A stretch of 64,000 nucleotides of DNA from an uncultured Clostridia bacterium (GTDB taxonomy: Bacteria; Bacillota; Clostridia; Oscillospirales; Acutalibacteraceae), in contig CAJFPJ010000024.1 of the NCBI GenBank assembly GCA_904399395.1, positions 1 through 64,000 on the forward strand, given 5' to 3'. Both the position numbers and the translations under genes were made by a program. Under the pieces are notes generated by a model. The model had not been told where the DNA came from. It did no database searches and saw only the letters and a program-made list of their open reading frames with translations. Below are positions 1-9,481 of the stretch, piece after piece; the stretch's first letter is position 1, and every line of letters begins with the position of its first letter.

Positions 1-279
1 GCGGCGATACCGCTCAATGATAGCGGTCTCAAAGGAGATCCCTTTGAGCTTGGGTACCTTCAGGGTAACGTCCCCGGAGGTGGTGGTGAGGCTGCGGTTG
101 TAGTGGCCGCTCCGGTCCCCCTGGCGCTGCTCATTACGCTCGTACCGGGCTGCCTGGGTCAGTTTCTCCGCCTCGGCCTCCAGCAGTTCGTTGAGGGTTT
201 CCTCTACGCTGCCGCGCACCAATTCCTTAAGCTGCCCCTTGATAACTTCCTCGTTTAGCTGTACAATCTTCTCTGACAT
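1..279 (-). CDS. IS256-family (Mutator-type) transposase, N-terminal part, cut by the window edge
   Basis: Read on the minus strand from ATG at 279-277, the frame stays open to base 1 (93 codons). The product begins MSEKIVQLNEEVIKGQLKEL and continues with an acidic helix (SVEETLNELLEAEAEKLTQA). It then has RYERNEQRQGDRSGHYNRSL and TSGDVTLKVPKLKG, the typical N-terminal helical region and GHY-R / DV-L-PKL-G stretch of IS256-group DDE transposases, which are usually about 400 residues long. The catalytic DDE residues lie outside the window. A GGAG ribosome site lies about 10 bases before the ATG. Intactness cannot be judged. The gene sits just downstream of the ATPase operon terminator, so insertion there would not break the operon. 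Confidence 0.88.
   Translation of the reverse strand, partial: MSEKIVQLNEEVIKGQLKELVRGSVEETLNELLEAEAEKLTQAARYERNEQRQGDRSGHYNRSLTTTSGDVTLKVPKLKGISFETAIIERYRR
1..279 (-). mobile_element. Left part of an IS256-like insertion sequence; only this side is in the window
   Basis: This is inferred from the transposase fragment alone. The outer inverted repeat should lie between about 300 and 420, but without the other end it cannot be paired and no boundary is claimed. Two similar stretches, GGTAGAATGAAG and GGTAGAATAAG (minus-strand reading, near 318-345 and 369-385), may belong to the element's end. Confidence 0.5.
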
Positions 280-475
280 GGTTTGCGTCTCCTTTCAGAA
301 TGGTATGTCGTGACTTCATTCTACCAGAGGGCTGCAAACCATGTCTTCTTTTGTCTTCTTTTCAATTTTGCGAAACTTATTCTACCTTATCTAAAAGTGA
401 GAACGCTTGTTTTGCAGCAAAATAAAAAAGACAGCAAAGCATTTCTTCAATTCTTCCAAATGTCCAATGGCAAGA
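280..475. other. Non-coding stretch between the IS-like transposase and the ATPase operon terminator
   Basis: No gene is supported here. It must contain the 5' end of the insertion sequence and the junction with the host chromosome. A short tandem (GTCTTCTTTT twice near 343-362) is visible, with nothing else notable. Confidence 0.5.
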
Positions 476-512
476 AAAATCCAGCGCCGGAAAGCATCCG
501 GCGCTGGATTTT
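476..512 (-). terminator. Intrinsic terminator at the end of the V-type ATPase operon
   Basis: A near-perfect 15-bp stem is formed by AAAATCCAGCGCCGG (476-490) and its complement at 498-512. On the minus strand it is followed by TTTTTCTTG. It overlaps the stop codon of the subunit D gene. Confidence 0.88.
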
Positions 513-1134
513 ATCCTTCCAGGACTTCTTCTTTTTGTCTCTTGATAACCTTCAGACGGGAAAATTCTTCCCGGTCTTTTTCCTCCAGAGCATCGGTAAT
601 ATATTTTACCGTGCTCTCAAAGCGGGGGATCATAATGTTTTTCAGGGCGTTTGCCCGCTTCTGTGTCTTTTTGATAGCGTCCGCCAATCGGTAAACGCTG
701 TTTTCCACCTCAGCCAGCTCGGCTGTAAGTTCTTTGACTCTATTGAATTTCATATAGGCCTGATCTAATAACCCATTTGTAGAATGAAGGCCATAGGCGA
801 TAGGGGTCTCTTTTTTTTCCAGAGCCACCATGGGAAGCTCCACACCCATGACACTGCGATACGCAAGATTCAGCCCATTTTCTTCAGGAATTGTCAAAGC
901 CATTTCCGAAGAGATACCCATGGTAATATTAGCCATCTGCAGGGCTTTATAGGCCTCTTCATAGGTTACGTCGATAGAGTCCTGAAGAGCAGAGGCCCTG
1001 TCTATCAGAGCCATCATTTCCCGAATTAGGATATTACGCTTCCGGTCCATGAGCTCATAGCCTGTGCGGGAAAGATTCAGGGATTTTTTGGCCGCTAAGA
1101 GATTGCTTTTTGTTGGGACAACTTGTGCGCTCAC
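511..1134 (-). CDS. atpD: V/A-type ATP synthase subunit D
   Basis: This is the central-shaft subunit, which links the rotating ring to the catalytic A3B3 head. The 207-residue product has the family's opening (VVPTKSNLLAAKKSLNLSRTGYELMDRKRNIL) followed by the long antiparallel coiled coil (GLLDQAYMKFNRVKELTAELAEVENSVYRLA and TQKRANALKNIMIPRFESTVKYI). The length is normal for the family. The start is GTG at 1134-1132, three bases after the stop of subunit B, with AGGAGG in the end of the B gene as ribosome site. This spacing suggests translational coupling, which fits a 1:3 or lower ratio to A and B. It is the last gene of the operon. The symbol follows the V-type naming, not F-type AtpD. Confidence 0.95.
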   Translation of the reverse strand: MSAQVVPTKSNLLAAKKSLNLSRTGYELMDRKRNILIREMMALIDRASALQDSIDVTYEEAYKALQMANITMGISSEMALTIPEENGLNLAYRSVMGVELPMVALEKKETPIAYGLHSTNGLLDQAYMKFNRVKELTAELAEVENSVYRLADAIKKTQKRANALKNIMIPRFESTVKYITDALEEKDREEFSRLKVIKRQKEEVLEG

Positions 1135-1137
1135 GCG

Positions 1138-2625
1138 TTATCCCTCCTTATCCGCTCCGGCGGGCCGGTCTGCTTTTTCCGAATCATTCCCGCTGTCTGT
1201 TTGGATGGCCTTGGCGGCGGAATTTGCCACAGCGCGCTTTTTGGCGGGCTCATAGTATTTATCCAAGGTGGCATCATCCACACGGTCCAGCTGCTCCCTA
1301 GGCAGTGTGGAAAGGAGCTCCCATCCCAGATCCAGACTCTGTTCGATGGTGCGGTTCTCCGTTGCACCTTGGCTGATGAATTTCTGCTCAAACAGCCGCC
1401 CAAACTCCATATATTGTTTATCCACCGGAGATAGTTCCTCCTCGCCGATAACAGAGGCCAGGGAACGGGCATCCATCACTTGGGCATAGGCAGCGAACAG
1501 CTGGTTGGAAAGATCGGCGTGATCCTCTCTCGTGAAGCCCTTTCCAATTCCGTCTTTCATAAGGCGGGAAAGAGAGGGAAGAACGGAAACGGGAGGGTAA
1601 ACTCCGGAATTATCCATAGTACGGTCCAGCACGATTTGCCCTTCTGTGATGTAGCCGGTTAGATCGGGAACAGGGTGGGTTACGTCATCGTTGGGCATGG
1701 TGAGAATAGGGATCTGAGTGACAGAGCCTTTGTGCCCTTCGATCATTCCTGCTCTCTCATAGAGGGAAGCCAAGTCGGAATACAAGTAACCCGGATACCC
1801 TTTTCTGCCCGGAATTTCACCTTTGCTGGAACTGAACTCCCGCAGAGCCTCCGCATAGGAGGTCATATCCGTCATAATAACCAGCACGTGCATATCCAGC
1901 TCAAAGGCCAGATATTCTGCGGCTGTAAGGGCACAGCGGGGGGTGAGGATCCTTTCTATAATGGGGTCATTGCTTAGATTGAGAAACATAACTACACGTT
2001 GCAGCACTCCGGATTCATCGAAGGAGCGGCGAAAGTATTCGGCCACATCATTCTTAGCACCCATGGCAGCAAAGACGATACAGAAATTATCCCCGCCATC
2101 GTCGCTGATACGAGCCTGCCGGGCAATCTGCACAGCCAGCTCGTTGTGCTTCATGCCGGAGCCGGAAAAGATCGGCAGCTTTTGGCCGCGGATCAGCGTC
2201 ATCAGCGTATCGATAGAGGAAACACCCGTGTTGATGTAGTTCCGGGGATAGATACGGGATACAGGGTTGATAGGAGAGCCGTTGATATTTTCACGGCGTA
2301 CGGGGTAAATGTCCCCCAACCCATCAATAGGGCGGCCGGAACCGTCGAACACACGACCTAAAATTTCAGGGGAAAGAGCCAACTCCATAGGGTGCCCTTT
2401 CAGCCTTGTGCGGGTGTTGTTCAGAGAGATCCCTCTGGTTCCTTCAAATACCTGGATAACCACACGTTTTCCATCAATTTGCACCACGCGTCCCTGCCGG
2501 ATGCTTCCATCCTCTAAACGGATTTCCACCATTTCCTCAAAAGAGGCGCCCTCTACGTCATCCAGGACGATCAGGGAACCGTTGATTTCCTTAACGCCTA
2601 TATAATCGATCAGCATAGGTTCCAC
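1138..2625 (-). CDS. atpB: V/A-type ATP synthase subunit B (non-catalytic)
   Basis: This is the regulatory nucleotide-binding subunit of the A3B3 hexamer (495 residues). It begins [20 protein letters not shown]. It has the B-subunit version of the P-loop region ([20 protein letters not shown]), in which the Walker A GKT is replaced, so it should not hydrolyse [19 protein letters not shown] and [36 protein letters not shown] are family hallmarks. The C-terminal tail after about residue 465 is low-complexity and charged ([22 protein letters not shown]). The ATG at 2625 follows the subunit A stop by 7 bases, with a GAGGTGG ribosome site. Confidence 0.97.
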   Translation of the reverse strand: MEPMLIDYIGVKEINGSLIVLDDVEGASFEEMVEIRLEDGSIRQGRVVQIDGKRVVIQVFEGTRGISLNNTRTRLKGHPMELALSPEILGRVFDGSGRPIDGLGDIYPVRRENINGSPINPVSRIYPRNYINTGVSSIDTLMTLIRGQKLPIFSGSGMKHNELAVQIARQARISDDGGDNFCIVFAAMGAKNDVAEYFRRSFDESGVLQRVVMFLNLSNDPIIERILTPRCALTAAEYLAFELDMHVLVIMTDMTSYAEALREFSSSKGEIPGRKGYPGYLYSDLASLYERAGMIEGHKGSVTQIPILTMPNDDVTHPVPDLTGYITEGQIVLDRTMDNSGVYPPVSVLPSLSRLMKDGIGKGFTREDHADLSNQLFAAYAQVMDARSLASVIGEEELSPVDKQYMEFGRLFEQKFISQGATENRTIEQSLDLGWELLSTLPREQLDRVDDATLDKYYEPAKKRAVANSAAKAIQTDSGNDSEKADRPAGADKEG

Positions 2626-2632
2626 CTCTTTC

Positions 2633-4411
2633 TTAGTTTGTCACAATGTGGGAGAGCGTGTCTTCGATCTCCTGCGCATATTCGTCAAACATTTCGAGCT
2701 TGTTGTTGGGAATGTCGTACTTCATTTTAACCAGTTTGTCGAAAAGCCCAGTTGCAAGAATGGAGGAAATCGGCACGCCTGCGGAAATCAGTCTCCTGGC
2801 TTGCTTATGCAGGAGGAGAATGATGCGCATCATCTGTTTTTGTTTTTCCAATGGGACAAAGGTATCCTCCGCGTGGAAAGCGTTCTGCTGCAGGAAACCT
2901 ACCCGAATAACGCGAGCCGTTTCAATCACCAGTTTCTGGTCGTCGGGGAGGACATCCGCACCGATGAGCTTGACGATCTCCATCAACTGGCTTTCCTCCT
3001 GCAGGATACTGTTGATGCTGTAGCGGTAACGGACGAAGTCTTCACCTACGTGCTCGGTATACCAGGCGTCCAGGTCGGTAAAATATTCGCTGTAGCTTTG
3101 GGTCCAGTTGATGGCGGGATAATGGCGTGCATAGGCCAGGGCTTTATCCAGAGCCCAGAAACAACGAGTGAAACGCTTGGTATTCTGGGTAACGGGCTCA
3201 GAAAAGTCGGAACCCTGGGGAGAAACAGCGCCGATAATGGTTACGCTGCCATTTGTACCATTCAGGTTATCTGTCATGCCGGCCCGCTCATAGAATTCAG
3301 AAAGACGGCTGGGCAAATAGGCGGGAAATCCCTCTTCTGCGGGCATTTCTTCCAATCGGCCGGAGATTTCGCGGAGAGCCTCTGCCCAGCGGGATGTGGA
3401 ATCAGCCATAATAGCCACATGATAGCCCATATCCCGGTAATATTCGGCCAGGGTAATGCCTGTGTAAATGGAAGCCTCACGGGCTGCTACAGGCATGTTG
3501 CTGGTGTTGGCGATGAGCACCGTTCGATCTGTCATGGGGCGGCCGGATTTCGGGTCGGTGAGCTCGGAAAATTCCGATAGAACCTGGCTCATTTCGTTGC
3601 CGCGCTCTCCGCAGCCCACATAGATGATGATGTTGGCGTCACACCATTTAGCCAACTGGTGCTGGGTCATAGTCTTGCCCGTGCCAAAGCCGCCGGGGAT
3701 GGCTGCTGTGCCGCCCTTAGCGATAGGGAGAAGAGTATCTATGACACGCTGCCCTGTGATAAGGGGAACGGTTGTCTGAAGCCGTTGAGCTACAGGTCTG
3801 GGAGTGCGGATAGGCCATTTCTGGCAGAGACTTAGGGAATGGATTTTCCCTTTCTTGTCTTTCAGCTCTATTACTGTGTCGTTTACATGGTAAGAGCCGT
3901 TGGGCGATACCCTTATAACGGTTCCTTCTACACCGGGGGGAACCATACATTTATGGGTAATAACCGGTGTTTCAGGGCACTGAGCGTAGATATCGCCGCC
4001 CTTGAGATAGTCGCCTTCCTTTACAAGAAGCGTTACTTCCCAAAGTTTTTCTGTATTCAAAGAGGGAACACTGCTGCCTCTTGCGATAAAGGCGCCGCTT
4101 TCCTCCTCAATTTCCTTTAAGGGACGTTCAATACCATCAAAAATATTATCCAGGATGCCGGGCCCCAGAGTTACGTTCATGGGGCTTCCAGTCCCTACTA
4201 CGGGTTCACCGGGAAAAAGCCCGGTTGTTTCCTCGTATACCTGAATGGTAGTGAGTTTGTCGGTGATCCCGATCACTTCTCCTACCAGTTTATCCTTTCC
4301 CACATGGACCATTTCGGCCATGGAAAAGCTGCTGGAGTCGCGTACGGTGACTACGGGGCCGTTGATACCGTATATGACATCCTCTGTTTTTCTATCGTTT
4401 GTTTCTATCAT
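2633..4411 (-). CDS. atpA: V/A-type ATP synthase subunit A (catalytic)
   Basis: This is the catalytic subunit of the rotary ATPase; it hydrolyses or makes ATP at the A-B interfaces. The 592-residue product has the N-terminal barrel ([21 protein letters not shown]) and the bulge domain unique to A subunits (about 110-200). It also has Walker [12 protein letters not shown] (about residues 233-243), [14 protein letters not shown], and [36 protein letters not shown]. The length is typical. The start is ATG 4411, with a weak AAGGCGA ribosome site. It lies between subunits E and B in the operon. Direction (ATP synthesis or ion pumping) cannot be told from sequence. Confidence 0.98.
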   Translation of the reverse strand: MIETNDRKTEDVIYGINGPVVTVRDSSSFSMAEMVHVGKDKLVGEVIGITDKLTTIQVYEETTGLFPGEPVVGTGSPMNVTLGPGILDNIFDGIERPLKEIEEESGAFIARGSSVPSLNTEKLWEVTLLVKEGDYLKGGDIYAQCPETPVITHKCMVPPGVEGTVIRVSPNGSYHVNDTVIELKDKKGKIHSLSLCQKWPIRTPRPVAQRLQTTVPLITGQRVIDTLLPIAKGGTAAIPGGFGTGKTMTQHQLAKWCDANIIIYVGCGERGNEMSQVLSEFSELTDPKSGRPMTDRTVLIANTSNMPVAAREASIYTGITLAEYYRDMGYHVAIMADSTSRWAEALREISGRLEEMPAEEGFPAYLPSRLSEFYERAGMTDNLNGTNGSVTIIGAVSPQGSDFSEPVTQNTKRFTRCFWALDKALAYARHYPAINWTQSYSEYFTDLDAWYTEHVGEDFVRYRYSINSILQEESQLMEIVKLIGADVLPDDQKLVIETARVIRVGFLQQNAFHAEDTFVPLEKQKQMMRIILLLHKQARRLISAGVPISSILATGLFDKLVKMKYDIPNNKLEMFDEYAQEIEDTLSHIVTN

Positions 4412-4453
4412 AGCAGAAATCGCCTTCTTTCAAAAGAACTGCGGAATGGCCAT

Positions 4454-5071
4454 TCAGTGGACTGAAAGGCCCGAGTTTTCTTCAAACCATCCCTTCTGCT
4501 CTTCCAGCAGGGTGTCCAAGGTAGAATCTGCTTCCAATTTCTTTTCAGGGCAAAGAACACGCAGACCGCCCAGCTGAATAGAATCTTCTTCCTCAACGGT
4601 GCAGGAGAGCCCTAACGCTTCCTGTATCTGCGCGGCAAAGGGCATATCTTCTTTCCGCAGCAGCATCACGCAGTCACAGCTTTCCGCCCCATGAGAAATA
4701 AGAAATCTTCCTGCTTCCCGGGCGTATTTCTCAAGCAGCAAGGGATATTCCTCGCTTTTAGTGTATTGGAGAAGCTTTTCCGCAACGCGGTGAAATACGT
4801 CTTCTGCAATGCTCTGGCGCTTTTCCAGCAGTTTTCTTCTTTCCTCGGTTTCCCTTTGGGCCATTTCACGTGAGATGTGGTTGCGCATTTCAGCCATTTC
4901 TTTCTGGATCATGCCATAGGCTTCCTGCAGGACCTCATCCTCAGCCTGTTCCAGCTCTTTTTTCTGGAAGGCCTCTATTTCCTGTTGAATCTTCTTTTGC
5001 TGCTCCAGTGCATAGTGCTGGATGGCAACGTTAAATTTATCCAGTTTTTCCTGGTTGGAGTTTATAGGCAT
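4454..5071 (-). CDS. atpE: V/A-type ATP synthase subunit E
   Basis: This is the peripheral-stalk subunit, which pairs with the G/H-like subunit to hold the head static. The 205-residue product has a long charged N-terminal helix rich in Q/E/K (residues about 8-95, HYALEQQKKIQQEIEAFQKK and onward), then a compact C-terminal domain containing EDSIQLGGLRVL, the usual vATP-synt_E arrangement. The start was set at ATG 5071 because GGAGGA lies 7 bases before it. An in-frame ATG at 5092 would overlap that ribosome site. Subunit F lies upstream and subunit A downstream (42-base gap). Confidence 0.93.
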   Translation of the reverse strand: MPINSNQEKLDKFNVAIQHYALEQQKKIQQEIEAFQKKELEQAEDEVLQEAYGMIQKEMAEMRNHISREMAQRETEERRKLLEKRQSIAEDVFHRVAEKLLQYTKSEEYPLLLEKYAREAGRFLISHGAESCDCVMLLRKEDMPFAAQIQEALGLSCTVEEEDSIQLGGLRVLCPEKKLEADSTLDTLLEEQKGWFEENSGLSVH

Positions 5072-5112
5072 AGGGTTTTCCTCCATCTTCATCCGGTTGA
5101 TCGCACAAGCGG

Positions 5113-5421
5113 TCAGATTTTAACTCCGATGGCGTCCCGCACATACCGGGTAATGGAATCCTTGGTCCGCCCGTTTCCATGGCGGTCGGGGATTTCTACA
5201 ATCAGAGGGCATTTCCGGTTGAGTTTTAGATCATAGATACGTTCAGGGCAAAGCTGCAACAGTGTTTCTGTTATGAGAATCACGGCTACATCCTTCATTT
5301 TCAGAGCTTCATCCAGAGCCTTTTCCACTTCTTCAGGCTCATGGACCACAACACCTTGAATGCCTGCCAGACGCATGCCAGCTTGTGTATCTATGTTGTC
5401 GCTGATCAGATAGAAGCGCAC
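5113..5421 (-). CDS. atpF: V/A-type ATP synthase subunit F
   Basis: This is a small central-stalk subunit bound to D. The 102-residue product has the Rossmann-like pattern of the family: MRFYLISDNIDTQAGMRLAG, then VVVHEPEEVEKALDEAL, DVAVILITETLLQLCPERI and CPLIVEIPDRHG. The start is GTG 5421 with an AAGG ribosome site. Length and fold pattern are normal. It lies between K and E in the operon. Confidence 0.93.
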   Translation of the reverse strand: MRFYLISDNIDTQAGMRLAGIQGVVVHEPEEVEKALDEALKMKDVAVILITETLLQLCPERIYDLKLNRKCPLIVEIPDRHGNGRTKDSITRYVRDAIGVKI

Positions 5422-5460
5422 GAAAAGACCTTCTTTCTTCTTGGCGTTCTCATAATTCCA

Positions 5461-5916
5461 TTAGAATTTGCCGAGAATCAGGATGGAAATCAGAAGACCG
5501 TAAAGTGCGATACCTTCGCCCAAAGCCACGAAGATAATGGATTTACCAAAGGATTTTGGATCTTCACTGGTGGCTCCAATTGCAGCGGGGGCAGAGGCAG
5601 CTACGGCAATGCCGCCGCCGATACCTGCAATACCCACAGCCAGAGCAGCTGCAATCATGCCCATCCCTCTAGCGGAAGCATCGGCAGAGGCATCCGCAGT
5701 TTCAGAAGTTGTGGTCTGAGGGGTGGCAGGCTCATCTGTGGAAGCAGCAGATGCAACGGCGGGAACAGAGAAAGAAACGATGCACACCGCCAGAAAACTG
5801 AGCAGCTGAACAGCAGTGGCCCGGCTGGCTTTTTTGCCCTTTCTTACAGAACGGATCGCCCAAACAACGGACAGAATCAGAAACAGAACGGGAAGAGCGA
5901 TAAACAGTGCGTACAT
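5461..5916 (-). CDS. atpK: V/A-type ATP synthase subunit K (proteolipid c-ring subunit) with an N-terminal two-helix extension
   Basis: This is the membrane rotor subunit. The 151-residue product has one canonical c-type hairpin at its C-terminus: a glycine-rich helix (IAAALAVGIAGIGGGIAVAA) and an outer helix with the ion-binding carboxylate in VALGEGIALYG (Glu134). Before this are two more hydrophobic segments (about 2-22 and 37-58), the second ending in VPAVASAAS, then a 25-residue Ser/Thr/Ala/Glu-rich linker. It is therefore neither a plain 80-residue c subunit nor a duplicated 16-kDa one. The start is ATG 5916, because GGAGGT lies 7 bases upstream; the frame extends to a TTG at 5931 that would overlap this site. 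Ion type (Na+ or H+) is not clear, as no Gln ligand typical of Na+ rings is evident. Confidence 0.93.
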   Translation of the reverse strand: MYALFIALPVLFLILSVVWAIRSVRKGKKASRATAVQLLSFLAVCIVSFSVPAVASAASTDEPATPQTTTSETADASADASARGMGMIAAALAVGIAGIGGGIAVAASAPAAIGATSEDPKSFGKSIIFVALGEGIALYGLLISILILGKF

Positions 5917-5972
5917 ATTAATTACCTCCAAAAATTTTTACATATTTGTATTCCGAATCGCAGGAAACGGAA

Positions 5973-7919
5973 TTACTGAACAGGGAAGGGCAGGCGGATA
6001 GGCTTGAAGGGCCGGCCCGCTCCATCGAAGAAACGGCTGAACATCTCGTAGAATTCAAGGCGGAGAGCCTGAATTCCCACCAGAAGACCTTCCATAGCCA
6101 TGATAACCACGTTTCCAATTGCCACCACGAGCACATAGAAGACGCCGGTAGTCATGTCGGCCAAAGTAAATACTACAGTCATCATGCCAACATGCACCAG
6201 AACAAAGGCGCCCACCCGCAGGAAGGAAATGGTGTTGCTGGCATAGCTGAGAAGAAATTCAAAAACTTCAAAGAAATTCTGCATAATGAAACCGCCCCAG
6301 CTTTCCGGTTTCCAGTCGGGCCGCTTTTCCACCAGACCTCCCAGAACCTCCCGGAAAAAGATCACCAGAAGAGGAAGGGCGATGACGAGCACGATATAGA
6401 GAGGTGTGACGATCTGCCAACCAAACACCAGCTGCCCACCGAAGCCTACCACAATACCACCGTAGAAAATCAGTCCGGCAACGCCGTTAGATCCAAAGAA
6501 GGCGTTTTCCCAATGTTTCCGTTTGACAGAGGAGTAAATATTGATGAGAATAGCTGCCAACATAAGGAAAATACCGATTCCTACCGCGGAATAGATGATG
6601 ACGTTTGTCGTGCTAGGCTCCATGACCTCAATAGGCTTTTCTGCAAATCCCATTGCTTGGTACATGGGGTCGAGCCAGTGCTCAAAGCCGAAGACAGAAC
6701 CAAACACCATACCGAAAACAGCGGAAGAGATGCCACAGGGGATCAAAATACGGCCCAAAGGCATGCGCTTGAGCTTCCACATAAGATAGCCCGTCACGGA
6801 AACTAAAAGCCCCTGCCCCAGATCCCCAAACATTATCCCGAAAAGAAGGATATATGTTAGAGCAACAAAAGGAGTGGGATCGATCTCGTCATAGGAGGGA
6901 AGCCCATAGAGATCCACAAAGAATTCAAATGGGGAAAACAGCCTTTTGTTTTTCAGCTTTACAGGAGGTGAGTGAGGCATTTCCTCAGAGGCATCGTGAA
7001 ATTCAAACTCCACGGTTTTGAGTCGATCCAGTTCCCGACGAAGATGGCGTTCTTCTGACGCCGGGATCCACCCAGTCAGGATAAAATTATCGTTATAATG
7101 AGCTGCATAACGGCGGATACCAAAGAATACGGATTGTTCCGTCAGCCAGGAAAAAATGCGGCTGCACTGGGCACGTTCTTCTTCCCAGCTTTCTTGCAGC
7201 TTTTTCTGCAGTTCCTTTTCCCTTTCAGCTTCTTTTTCAAAGGCTTCCCGCATGGCTTCCACCATGTGCTCTGGGGTGCTGTGCAGCTCTGAAAGACGAG
7301 TGCGCTGAAAATAGAGACTGGTAAAAATCCGATCCACCTCGCTGACCTGATCGATAGGAGAAAAATAAACACCCCAATATTTTTCTCCTTCCACCGTGCA
7401 AGGGAAAAAGATAATATACGGATTTTGATCGTATTGATTCAGCTTTTCAAAGCTCTCTTTTGGAAGGCATCCAAAACGAACCTTAATGAATTTACAGTTT
7501 CGGATGGCATCCAAATCCAGATCAAGCCCGGTAAAATGCATGGTTTCTTCCGCACAATTTCTATATTCCAGCATCTTTTGCTGAGATTCTTCCCGCTGCC
7601 TGCGCAGGGTTTCCATCTTGTCGCAGAAGAAATTCACGTACTCTTCTGCCTCTGGGAGATCCATTTTCATTTTTTGAAGGGCCTTCTGTGTGGAACGGAT
7701 AGGTTGGAGCCGGTTGGCCTTCAGAACATCTGTTAAACGCCGTAGAGGTTCCGCATAGGGGTCCTCATCGGTGATAGGAAGAAATTTATCGGGATTGGAA
7801 TAGAAAGAAAGAGTATTTTCCGGGTGCATCTCTCCCAACCGGCCGCAGATAGCCGTTACTGCATCCAACTCTTCCATACGCCCGATAATGCTTACAACTT
7901 TTATTTTTGATACTGCCAC
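5973..7919 (-). CDS. atpI: V/A-type ATP synthase subunit I (a-subunit, ion channel)
   Basis: This is the membrane stator subunit, which contains the ion half-channels. The 648-residue product has a cytoplasmic N-terminal half (1 to about 340) with coiled-coil arms (MEALDAVTAICGRLGE-like start, EKEAEREKELQKKLQESWEE). The C-terminal half has about eight membrane helices, from PTPFVALTYILLFGIMFGDLGQG to VLVVAIGNVVIMAMEGLLVGIQALRLEFYEMFSRFF. The functional arginine of the channel is expected in GLLVGIQALRLEFYE. The start is GTG 7919 with GGAGGTG 6 bases upstream; the frame opens MAVSKIKVVSIIGRM. The length is standard. Confidence 0.96.
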   Translation of the reverse strand: MAVSKIKVVSIIGRMEELDAVTAICGRLGEMHPENTLSFYSNPDKFLPITDEDPYAEPLRRLTDVLKANRLQPIRSTQKALQKMKMDLPEAEEYVNFFCDKMETLRRQREESQQKMLEYRNCAEETMHFTGLDLDLDAIRNCKFIKVRFGCLPKESFEKLNQYDQNPYIIFFPCTVEGEKYWGVYFSPIDQVSEVDRIFTSLYFQRTRLSELHSTPEHMVEAMREAFEKEAEREKELQKKLQESWEEERAQCSRIFSWLTEQSVFFGIRRYAAHYNDNFILTGWIPASEERHLRRELDRLKTVEFEFHDASEEMPHSPPVKLKNKRLFSPFEFFVDLYGLPSYDEIDPTPFVALTYILLFGIMFGDLGQGLLVSVTGYLMWKLKRMPLGRILIPCGISSAVFGMVFGSVFGFEHWLDPMYQAMGFAEKPIEVMEPSTTNVIIYSAVGIGIFLMLAAILINIYSSVKRKHWENAFFGSNGVAGLIFYGGIVVGFGGQLVFGWQIVTPLYIVLVIALPLLVIFFREVLGGLVEKRPDWKPESWGGFIMQNFFEVFEFLLSYASNTISFLRVGAFVLVHVGMMTVVFTLADMTTGVFYVLVVAIGNVVIMAMEGLLVGIQALRLEFYEMFSRFFDGAGRPFKPIRLPFPVQ

Positions 7920-7935
7920 ATAAGCACCTCCTCAC

Positions 7936-8985
7936 TTACAGCTGGTATACCCCCACCAAAAGAGAACGGATCTCATCAGGGGTCAAGCGATAGCGGATTC
8001 CCTCTACTACGGTGATGATATCGTGCACCTCGATGCGGAGCAGAAACAGATAGCTTAGCATCACTACTGGGGGATGCGTGGAAAACCGGATGTCATGGCT
8101 GCAGTTTTGATATGTGGTACGCCCCGGTATCTGGTCGGACCGGTTATAGGATATGCGGCGGAGAATTTTTCCGCTTTTTGTCCGTTTCATAATTTCCGTT
8201 GCTTTTTCTGGTGTGTCTGCGTTAAGTAGCCTATCCAGCGTTTTCTGGGAGAGTCCTCCCAGAGGGAGAAGCGTGCTGCGGATAAAATCCTTGTTATTTC
8301 CCGGCATGGCCCTTAAACGGAGAATGCGATTAAAGTTTTCCATATCTATATCCGACTGGAAGATGGCCTCCAGGCGTTTTCTAGTTCCCAGCCGGCTGTA
8401 TCTTCCGATTGCGGCAAAAACTCTTTTGTAGAAAAAGGAAAAGAGTGCGTTTTCCAAAGAGGTATAATCCAGAGGCTTACCGTCCCGGGGAGTGAAGGGT
8501 TCCAGAATTTCGCGGTAAGGGGTATGGTCCAGCGCCTCTAAAAGCTCTTCATAACTGTGGATCTGGCTCAACCGGCCCAGATCAATCTGCACATGTTTTT
8601 GCAGGTAGGAAGGGAGTGCAAATAGATATTCTTCCGGTGTGCCAGCCTGAAGAAGAATGAGACTGCGAAGTATCTGCTCGATCTCGCTGCGGATGATCAG
8701 ATAATCACCAAGTTTGTCTCCAATAGAAAGTTCATACCGGCAGAGCCTTTCGTAGTCTTCAAATATTTTCTGCTTCAGCTTGGTTTCCAACTGGCCGCGG
8801 TGGACGCTGCTTTCGCTTATGGCACTGAGAGCGGATGCATAATCCGTCTTATTTTTCAGATAGCCAGCAACTTCCCCCACCGAGGAGCATTCCAGAAGAG
8901 CCTGAAAATCCTCTCTGGTGAGCCTTCTGCCATACATGGCGCGAGCTTTTGCCAAGACCGCGTTTGAAGCCATTGCTTCCAGCAT
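7936..8985 (-). CDS. atpC: V/A-type ATP synthase subunit C
   Basis: This subunit couples the central stalk to the membrane ring (equivalent to eukaryotic subunit d). The 349-residue all-helical product carries the family signature near its start (SNAVLAKARAMYGRRLTREDF). It ends with the conserved EVHDIITVVEGIRYRLTPDEIRSLLVGVYQL pattern. The start is ATG 8985; an in-frame ATG four codons later (8973) is equally possible. The stop lies 16 bases before the subunit I start. Confidence 0.94.
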   Translation of the reverse strand: MLEAMASNAVLAKARAMYGRRLTREDFQALLECSSVGEVAGYLKNKTDYASALSAISESSVHRGQLETKLKQKIFEDYERLCRYELSIGDKLGDYLIIRSEIEQILRSLILLQAGTPEEYLFALPSYLQKHVQIDLGRLSQIHSYEELLEALDHTPYREILEPFTPRDGKPLDYTSLENALFSFFYKRVFAAIGRYSRLGTRKRLEAIFQSDIDMENFNRILRLRAMPGNNKDFIRSTLLPLGGLSQKTLDRLLNADTPEKATEIMKRTKSGKILRRISYNRSDQIPGRTTYQNCSHDIRFSTHPPVVMLSYLFLLRIEVHDIITVVEGIRYRLTPDEIRSLLVGVYQL

Positions 8986-9037
8986 GGGGAATCATCTTCT
9001 TTCTTTTAAAAGTATAGCTAAACGCATGGTGAGATGC

Positions 9038-9349
9038 TTATTTCCCAAGCACACGGTTTGTTAGGGTATTCACCCAATCTTCGCCCTTCTCGGCATATGT
9101 TTCTTCTAGCCGTTTTGAGATTTCCTGCAAACGGCTGTGGGTTTCCTGCCATTTTGCCTCGGCCGCAGCTCTTTCTTGTGGTTCATTCAACGCAATGCGA
9201 CGACGTGCCCGTTGGAGATATTCTTCCCGAATCTTATCGCGCATGGCCGCTAGCTTTTTTTCAGAATTCAGCTTTTCCTGCTGAGCATTTTCTGTAATCT
9301 GTTGGGCTTTCTGATCCATTTCCACGATCTGCTTAATCATATTTTGCAT
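9038..9349 (-). CDS. V/A-type ATP synthase G/H-like peripheral-stalk subunit
   Basis: This is a short coiled-coil protein (103 residues from ATG 9349, ribosome site GGAGGTG 8 bases upstream). Almost the whole chain is a charged helix (VEMDQKAQQITENAQQEKLN, RIALNEPQERAAAEAKWQET), the expected form of the stalk partner of subunit E. It is the first gene of the operon, as is usual for this subunit in clostridial V-type ATPase operons. The frame is open further upstream to about 9499, but that part is Cys/Phe-rich, crosses the promoter and has no ribosome site, so it is not taken as coding. Identity rests mainly on context and helix pattern. Confidence 0.82.
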   Translation of the reverse strand: MQNMIKQIVEMDQKAQQITENAQQEKLNSEKKLAAMRDKIREEYLQRARRRIALNEPQERAAAEAKWQETHSRLQEISKRLEETYAEKGEDWVNTLTNRVLGK

Positions 9350-9452
9350 ACATCCACACCTCCAGAAGATGCAGGGCTCTGCGCAGCCCAGGCCGCATAC
9401 TGCAAACAGATAATAAAATGTTTGCTGTGTTTCTGCAGATCCCATGTACTTC

Positions 9453-9481
9453 ATTATATCCGCCCGGCCATAAAATAACAA
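9453..9481 (-). promoter_or_regulatory. Sigma-A type promoter of the V-type ATPase operon
   Basis: On the minus strand TTGTTA (9481-9476) and TATAAT (9458-9453) are separated by 17 bases. Transcription would start near 9446, giving a leader of about 97 bases that contains a GC-rich dyad (near 9370-9395). Confidence 0.75.
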
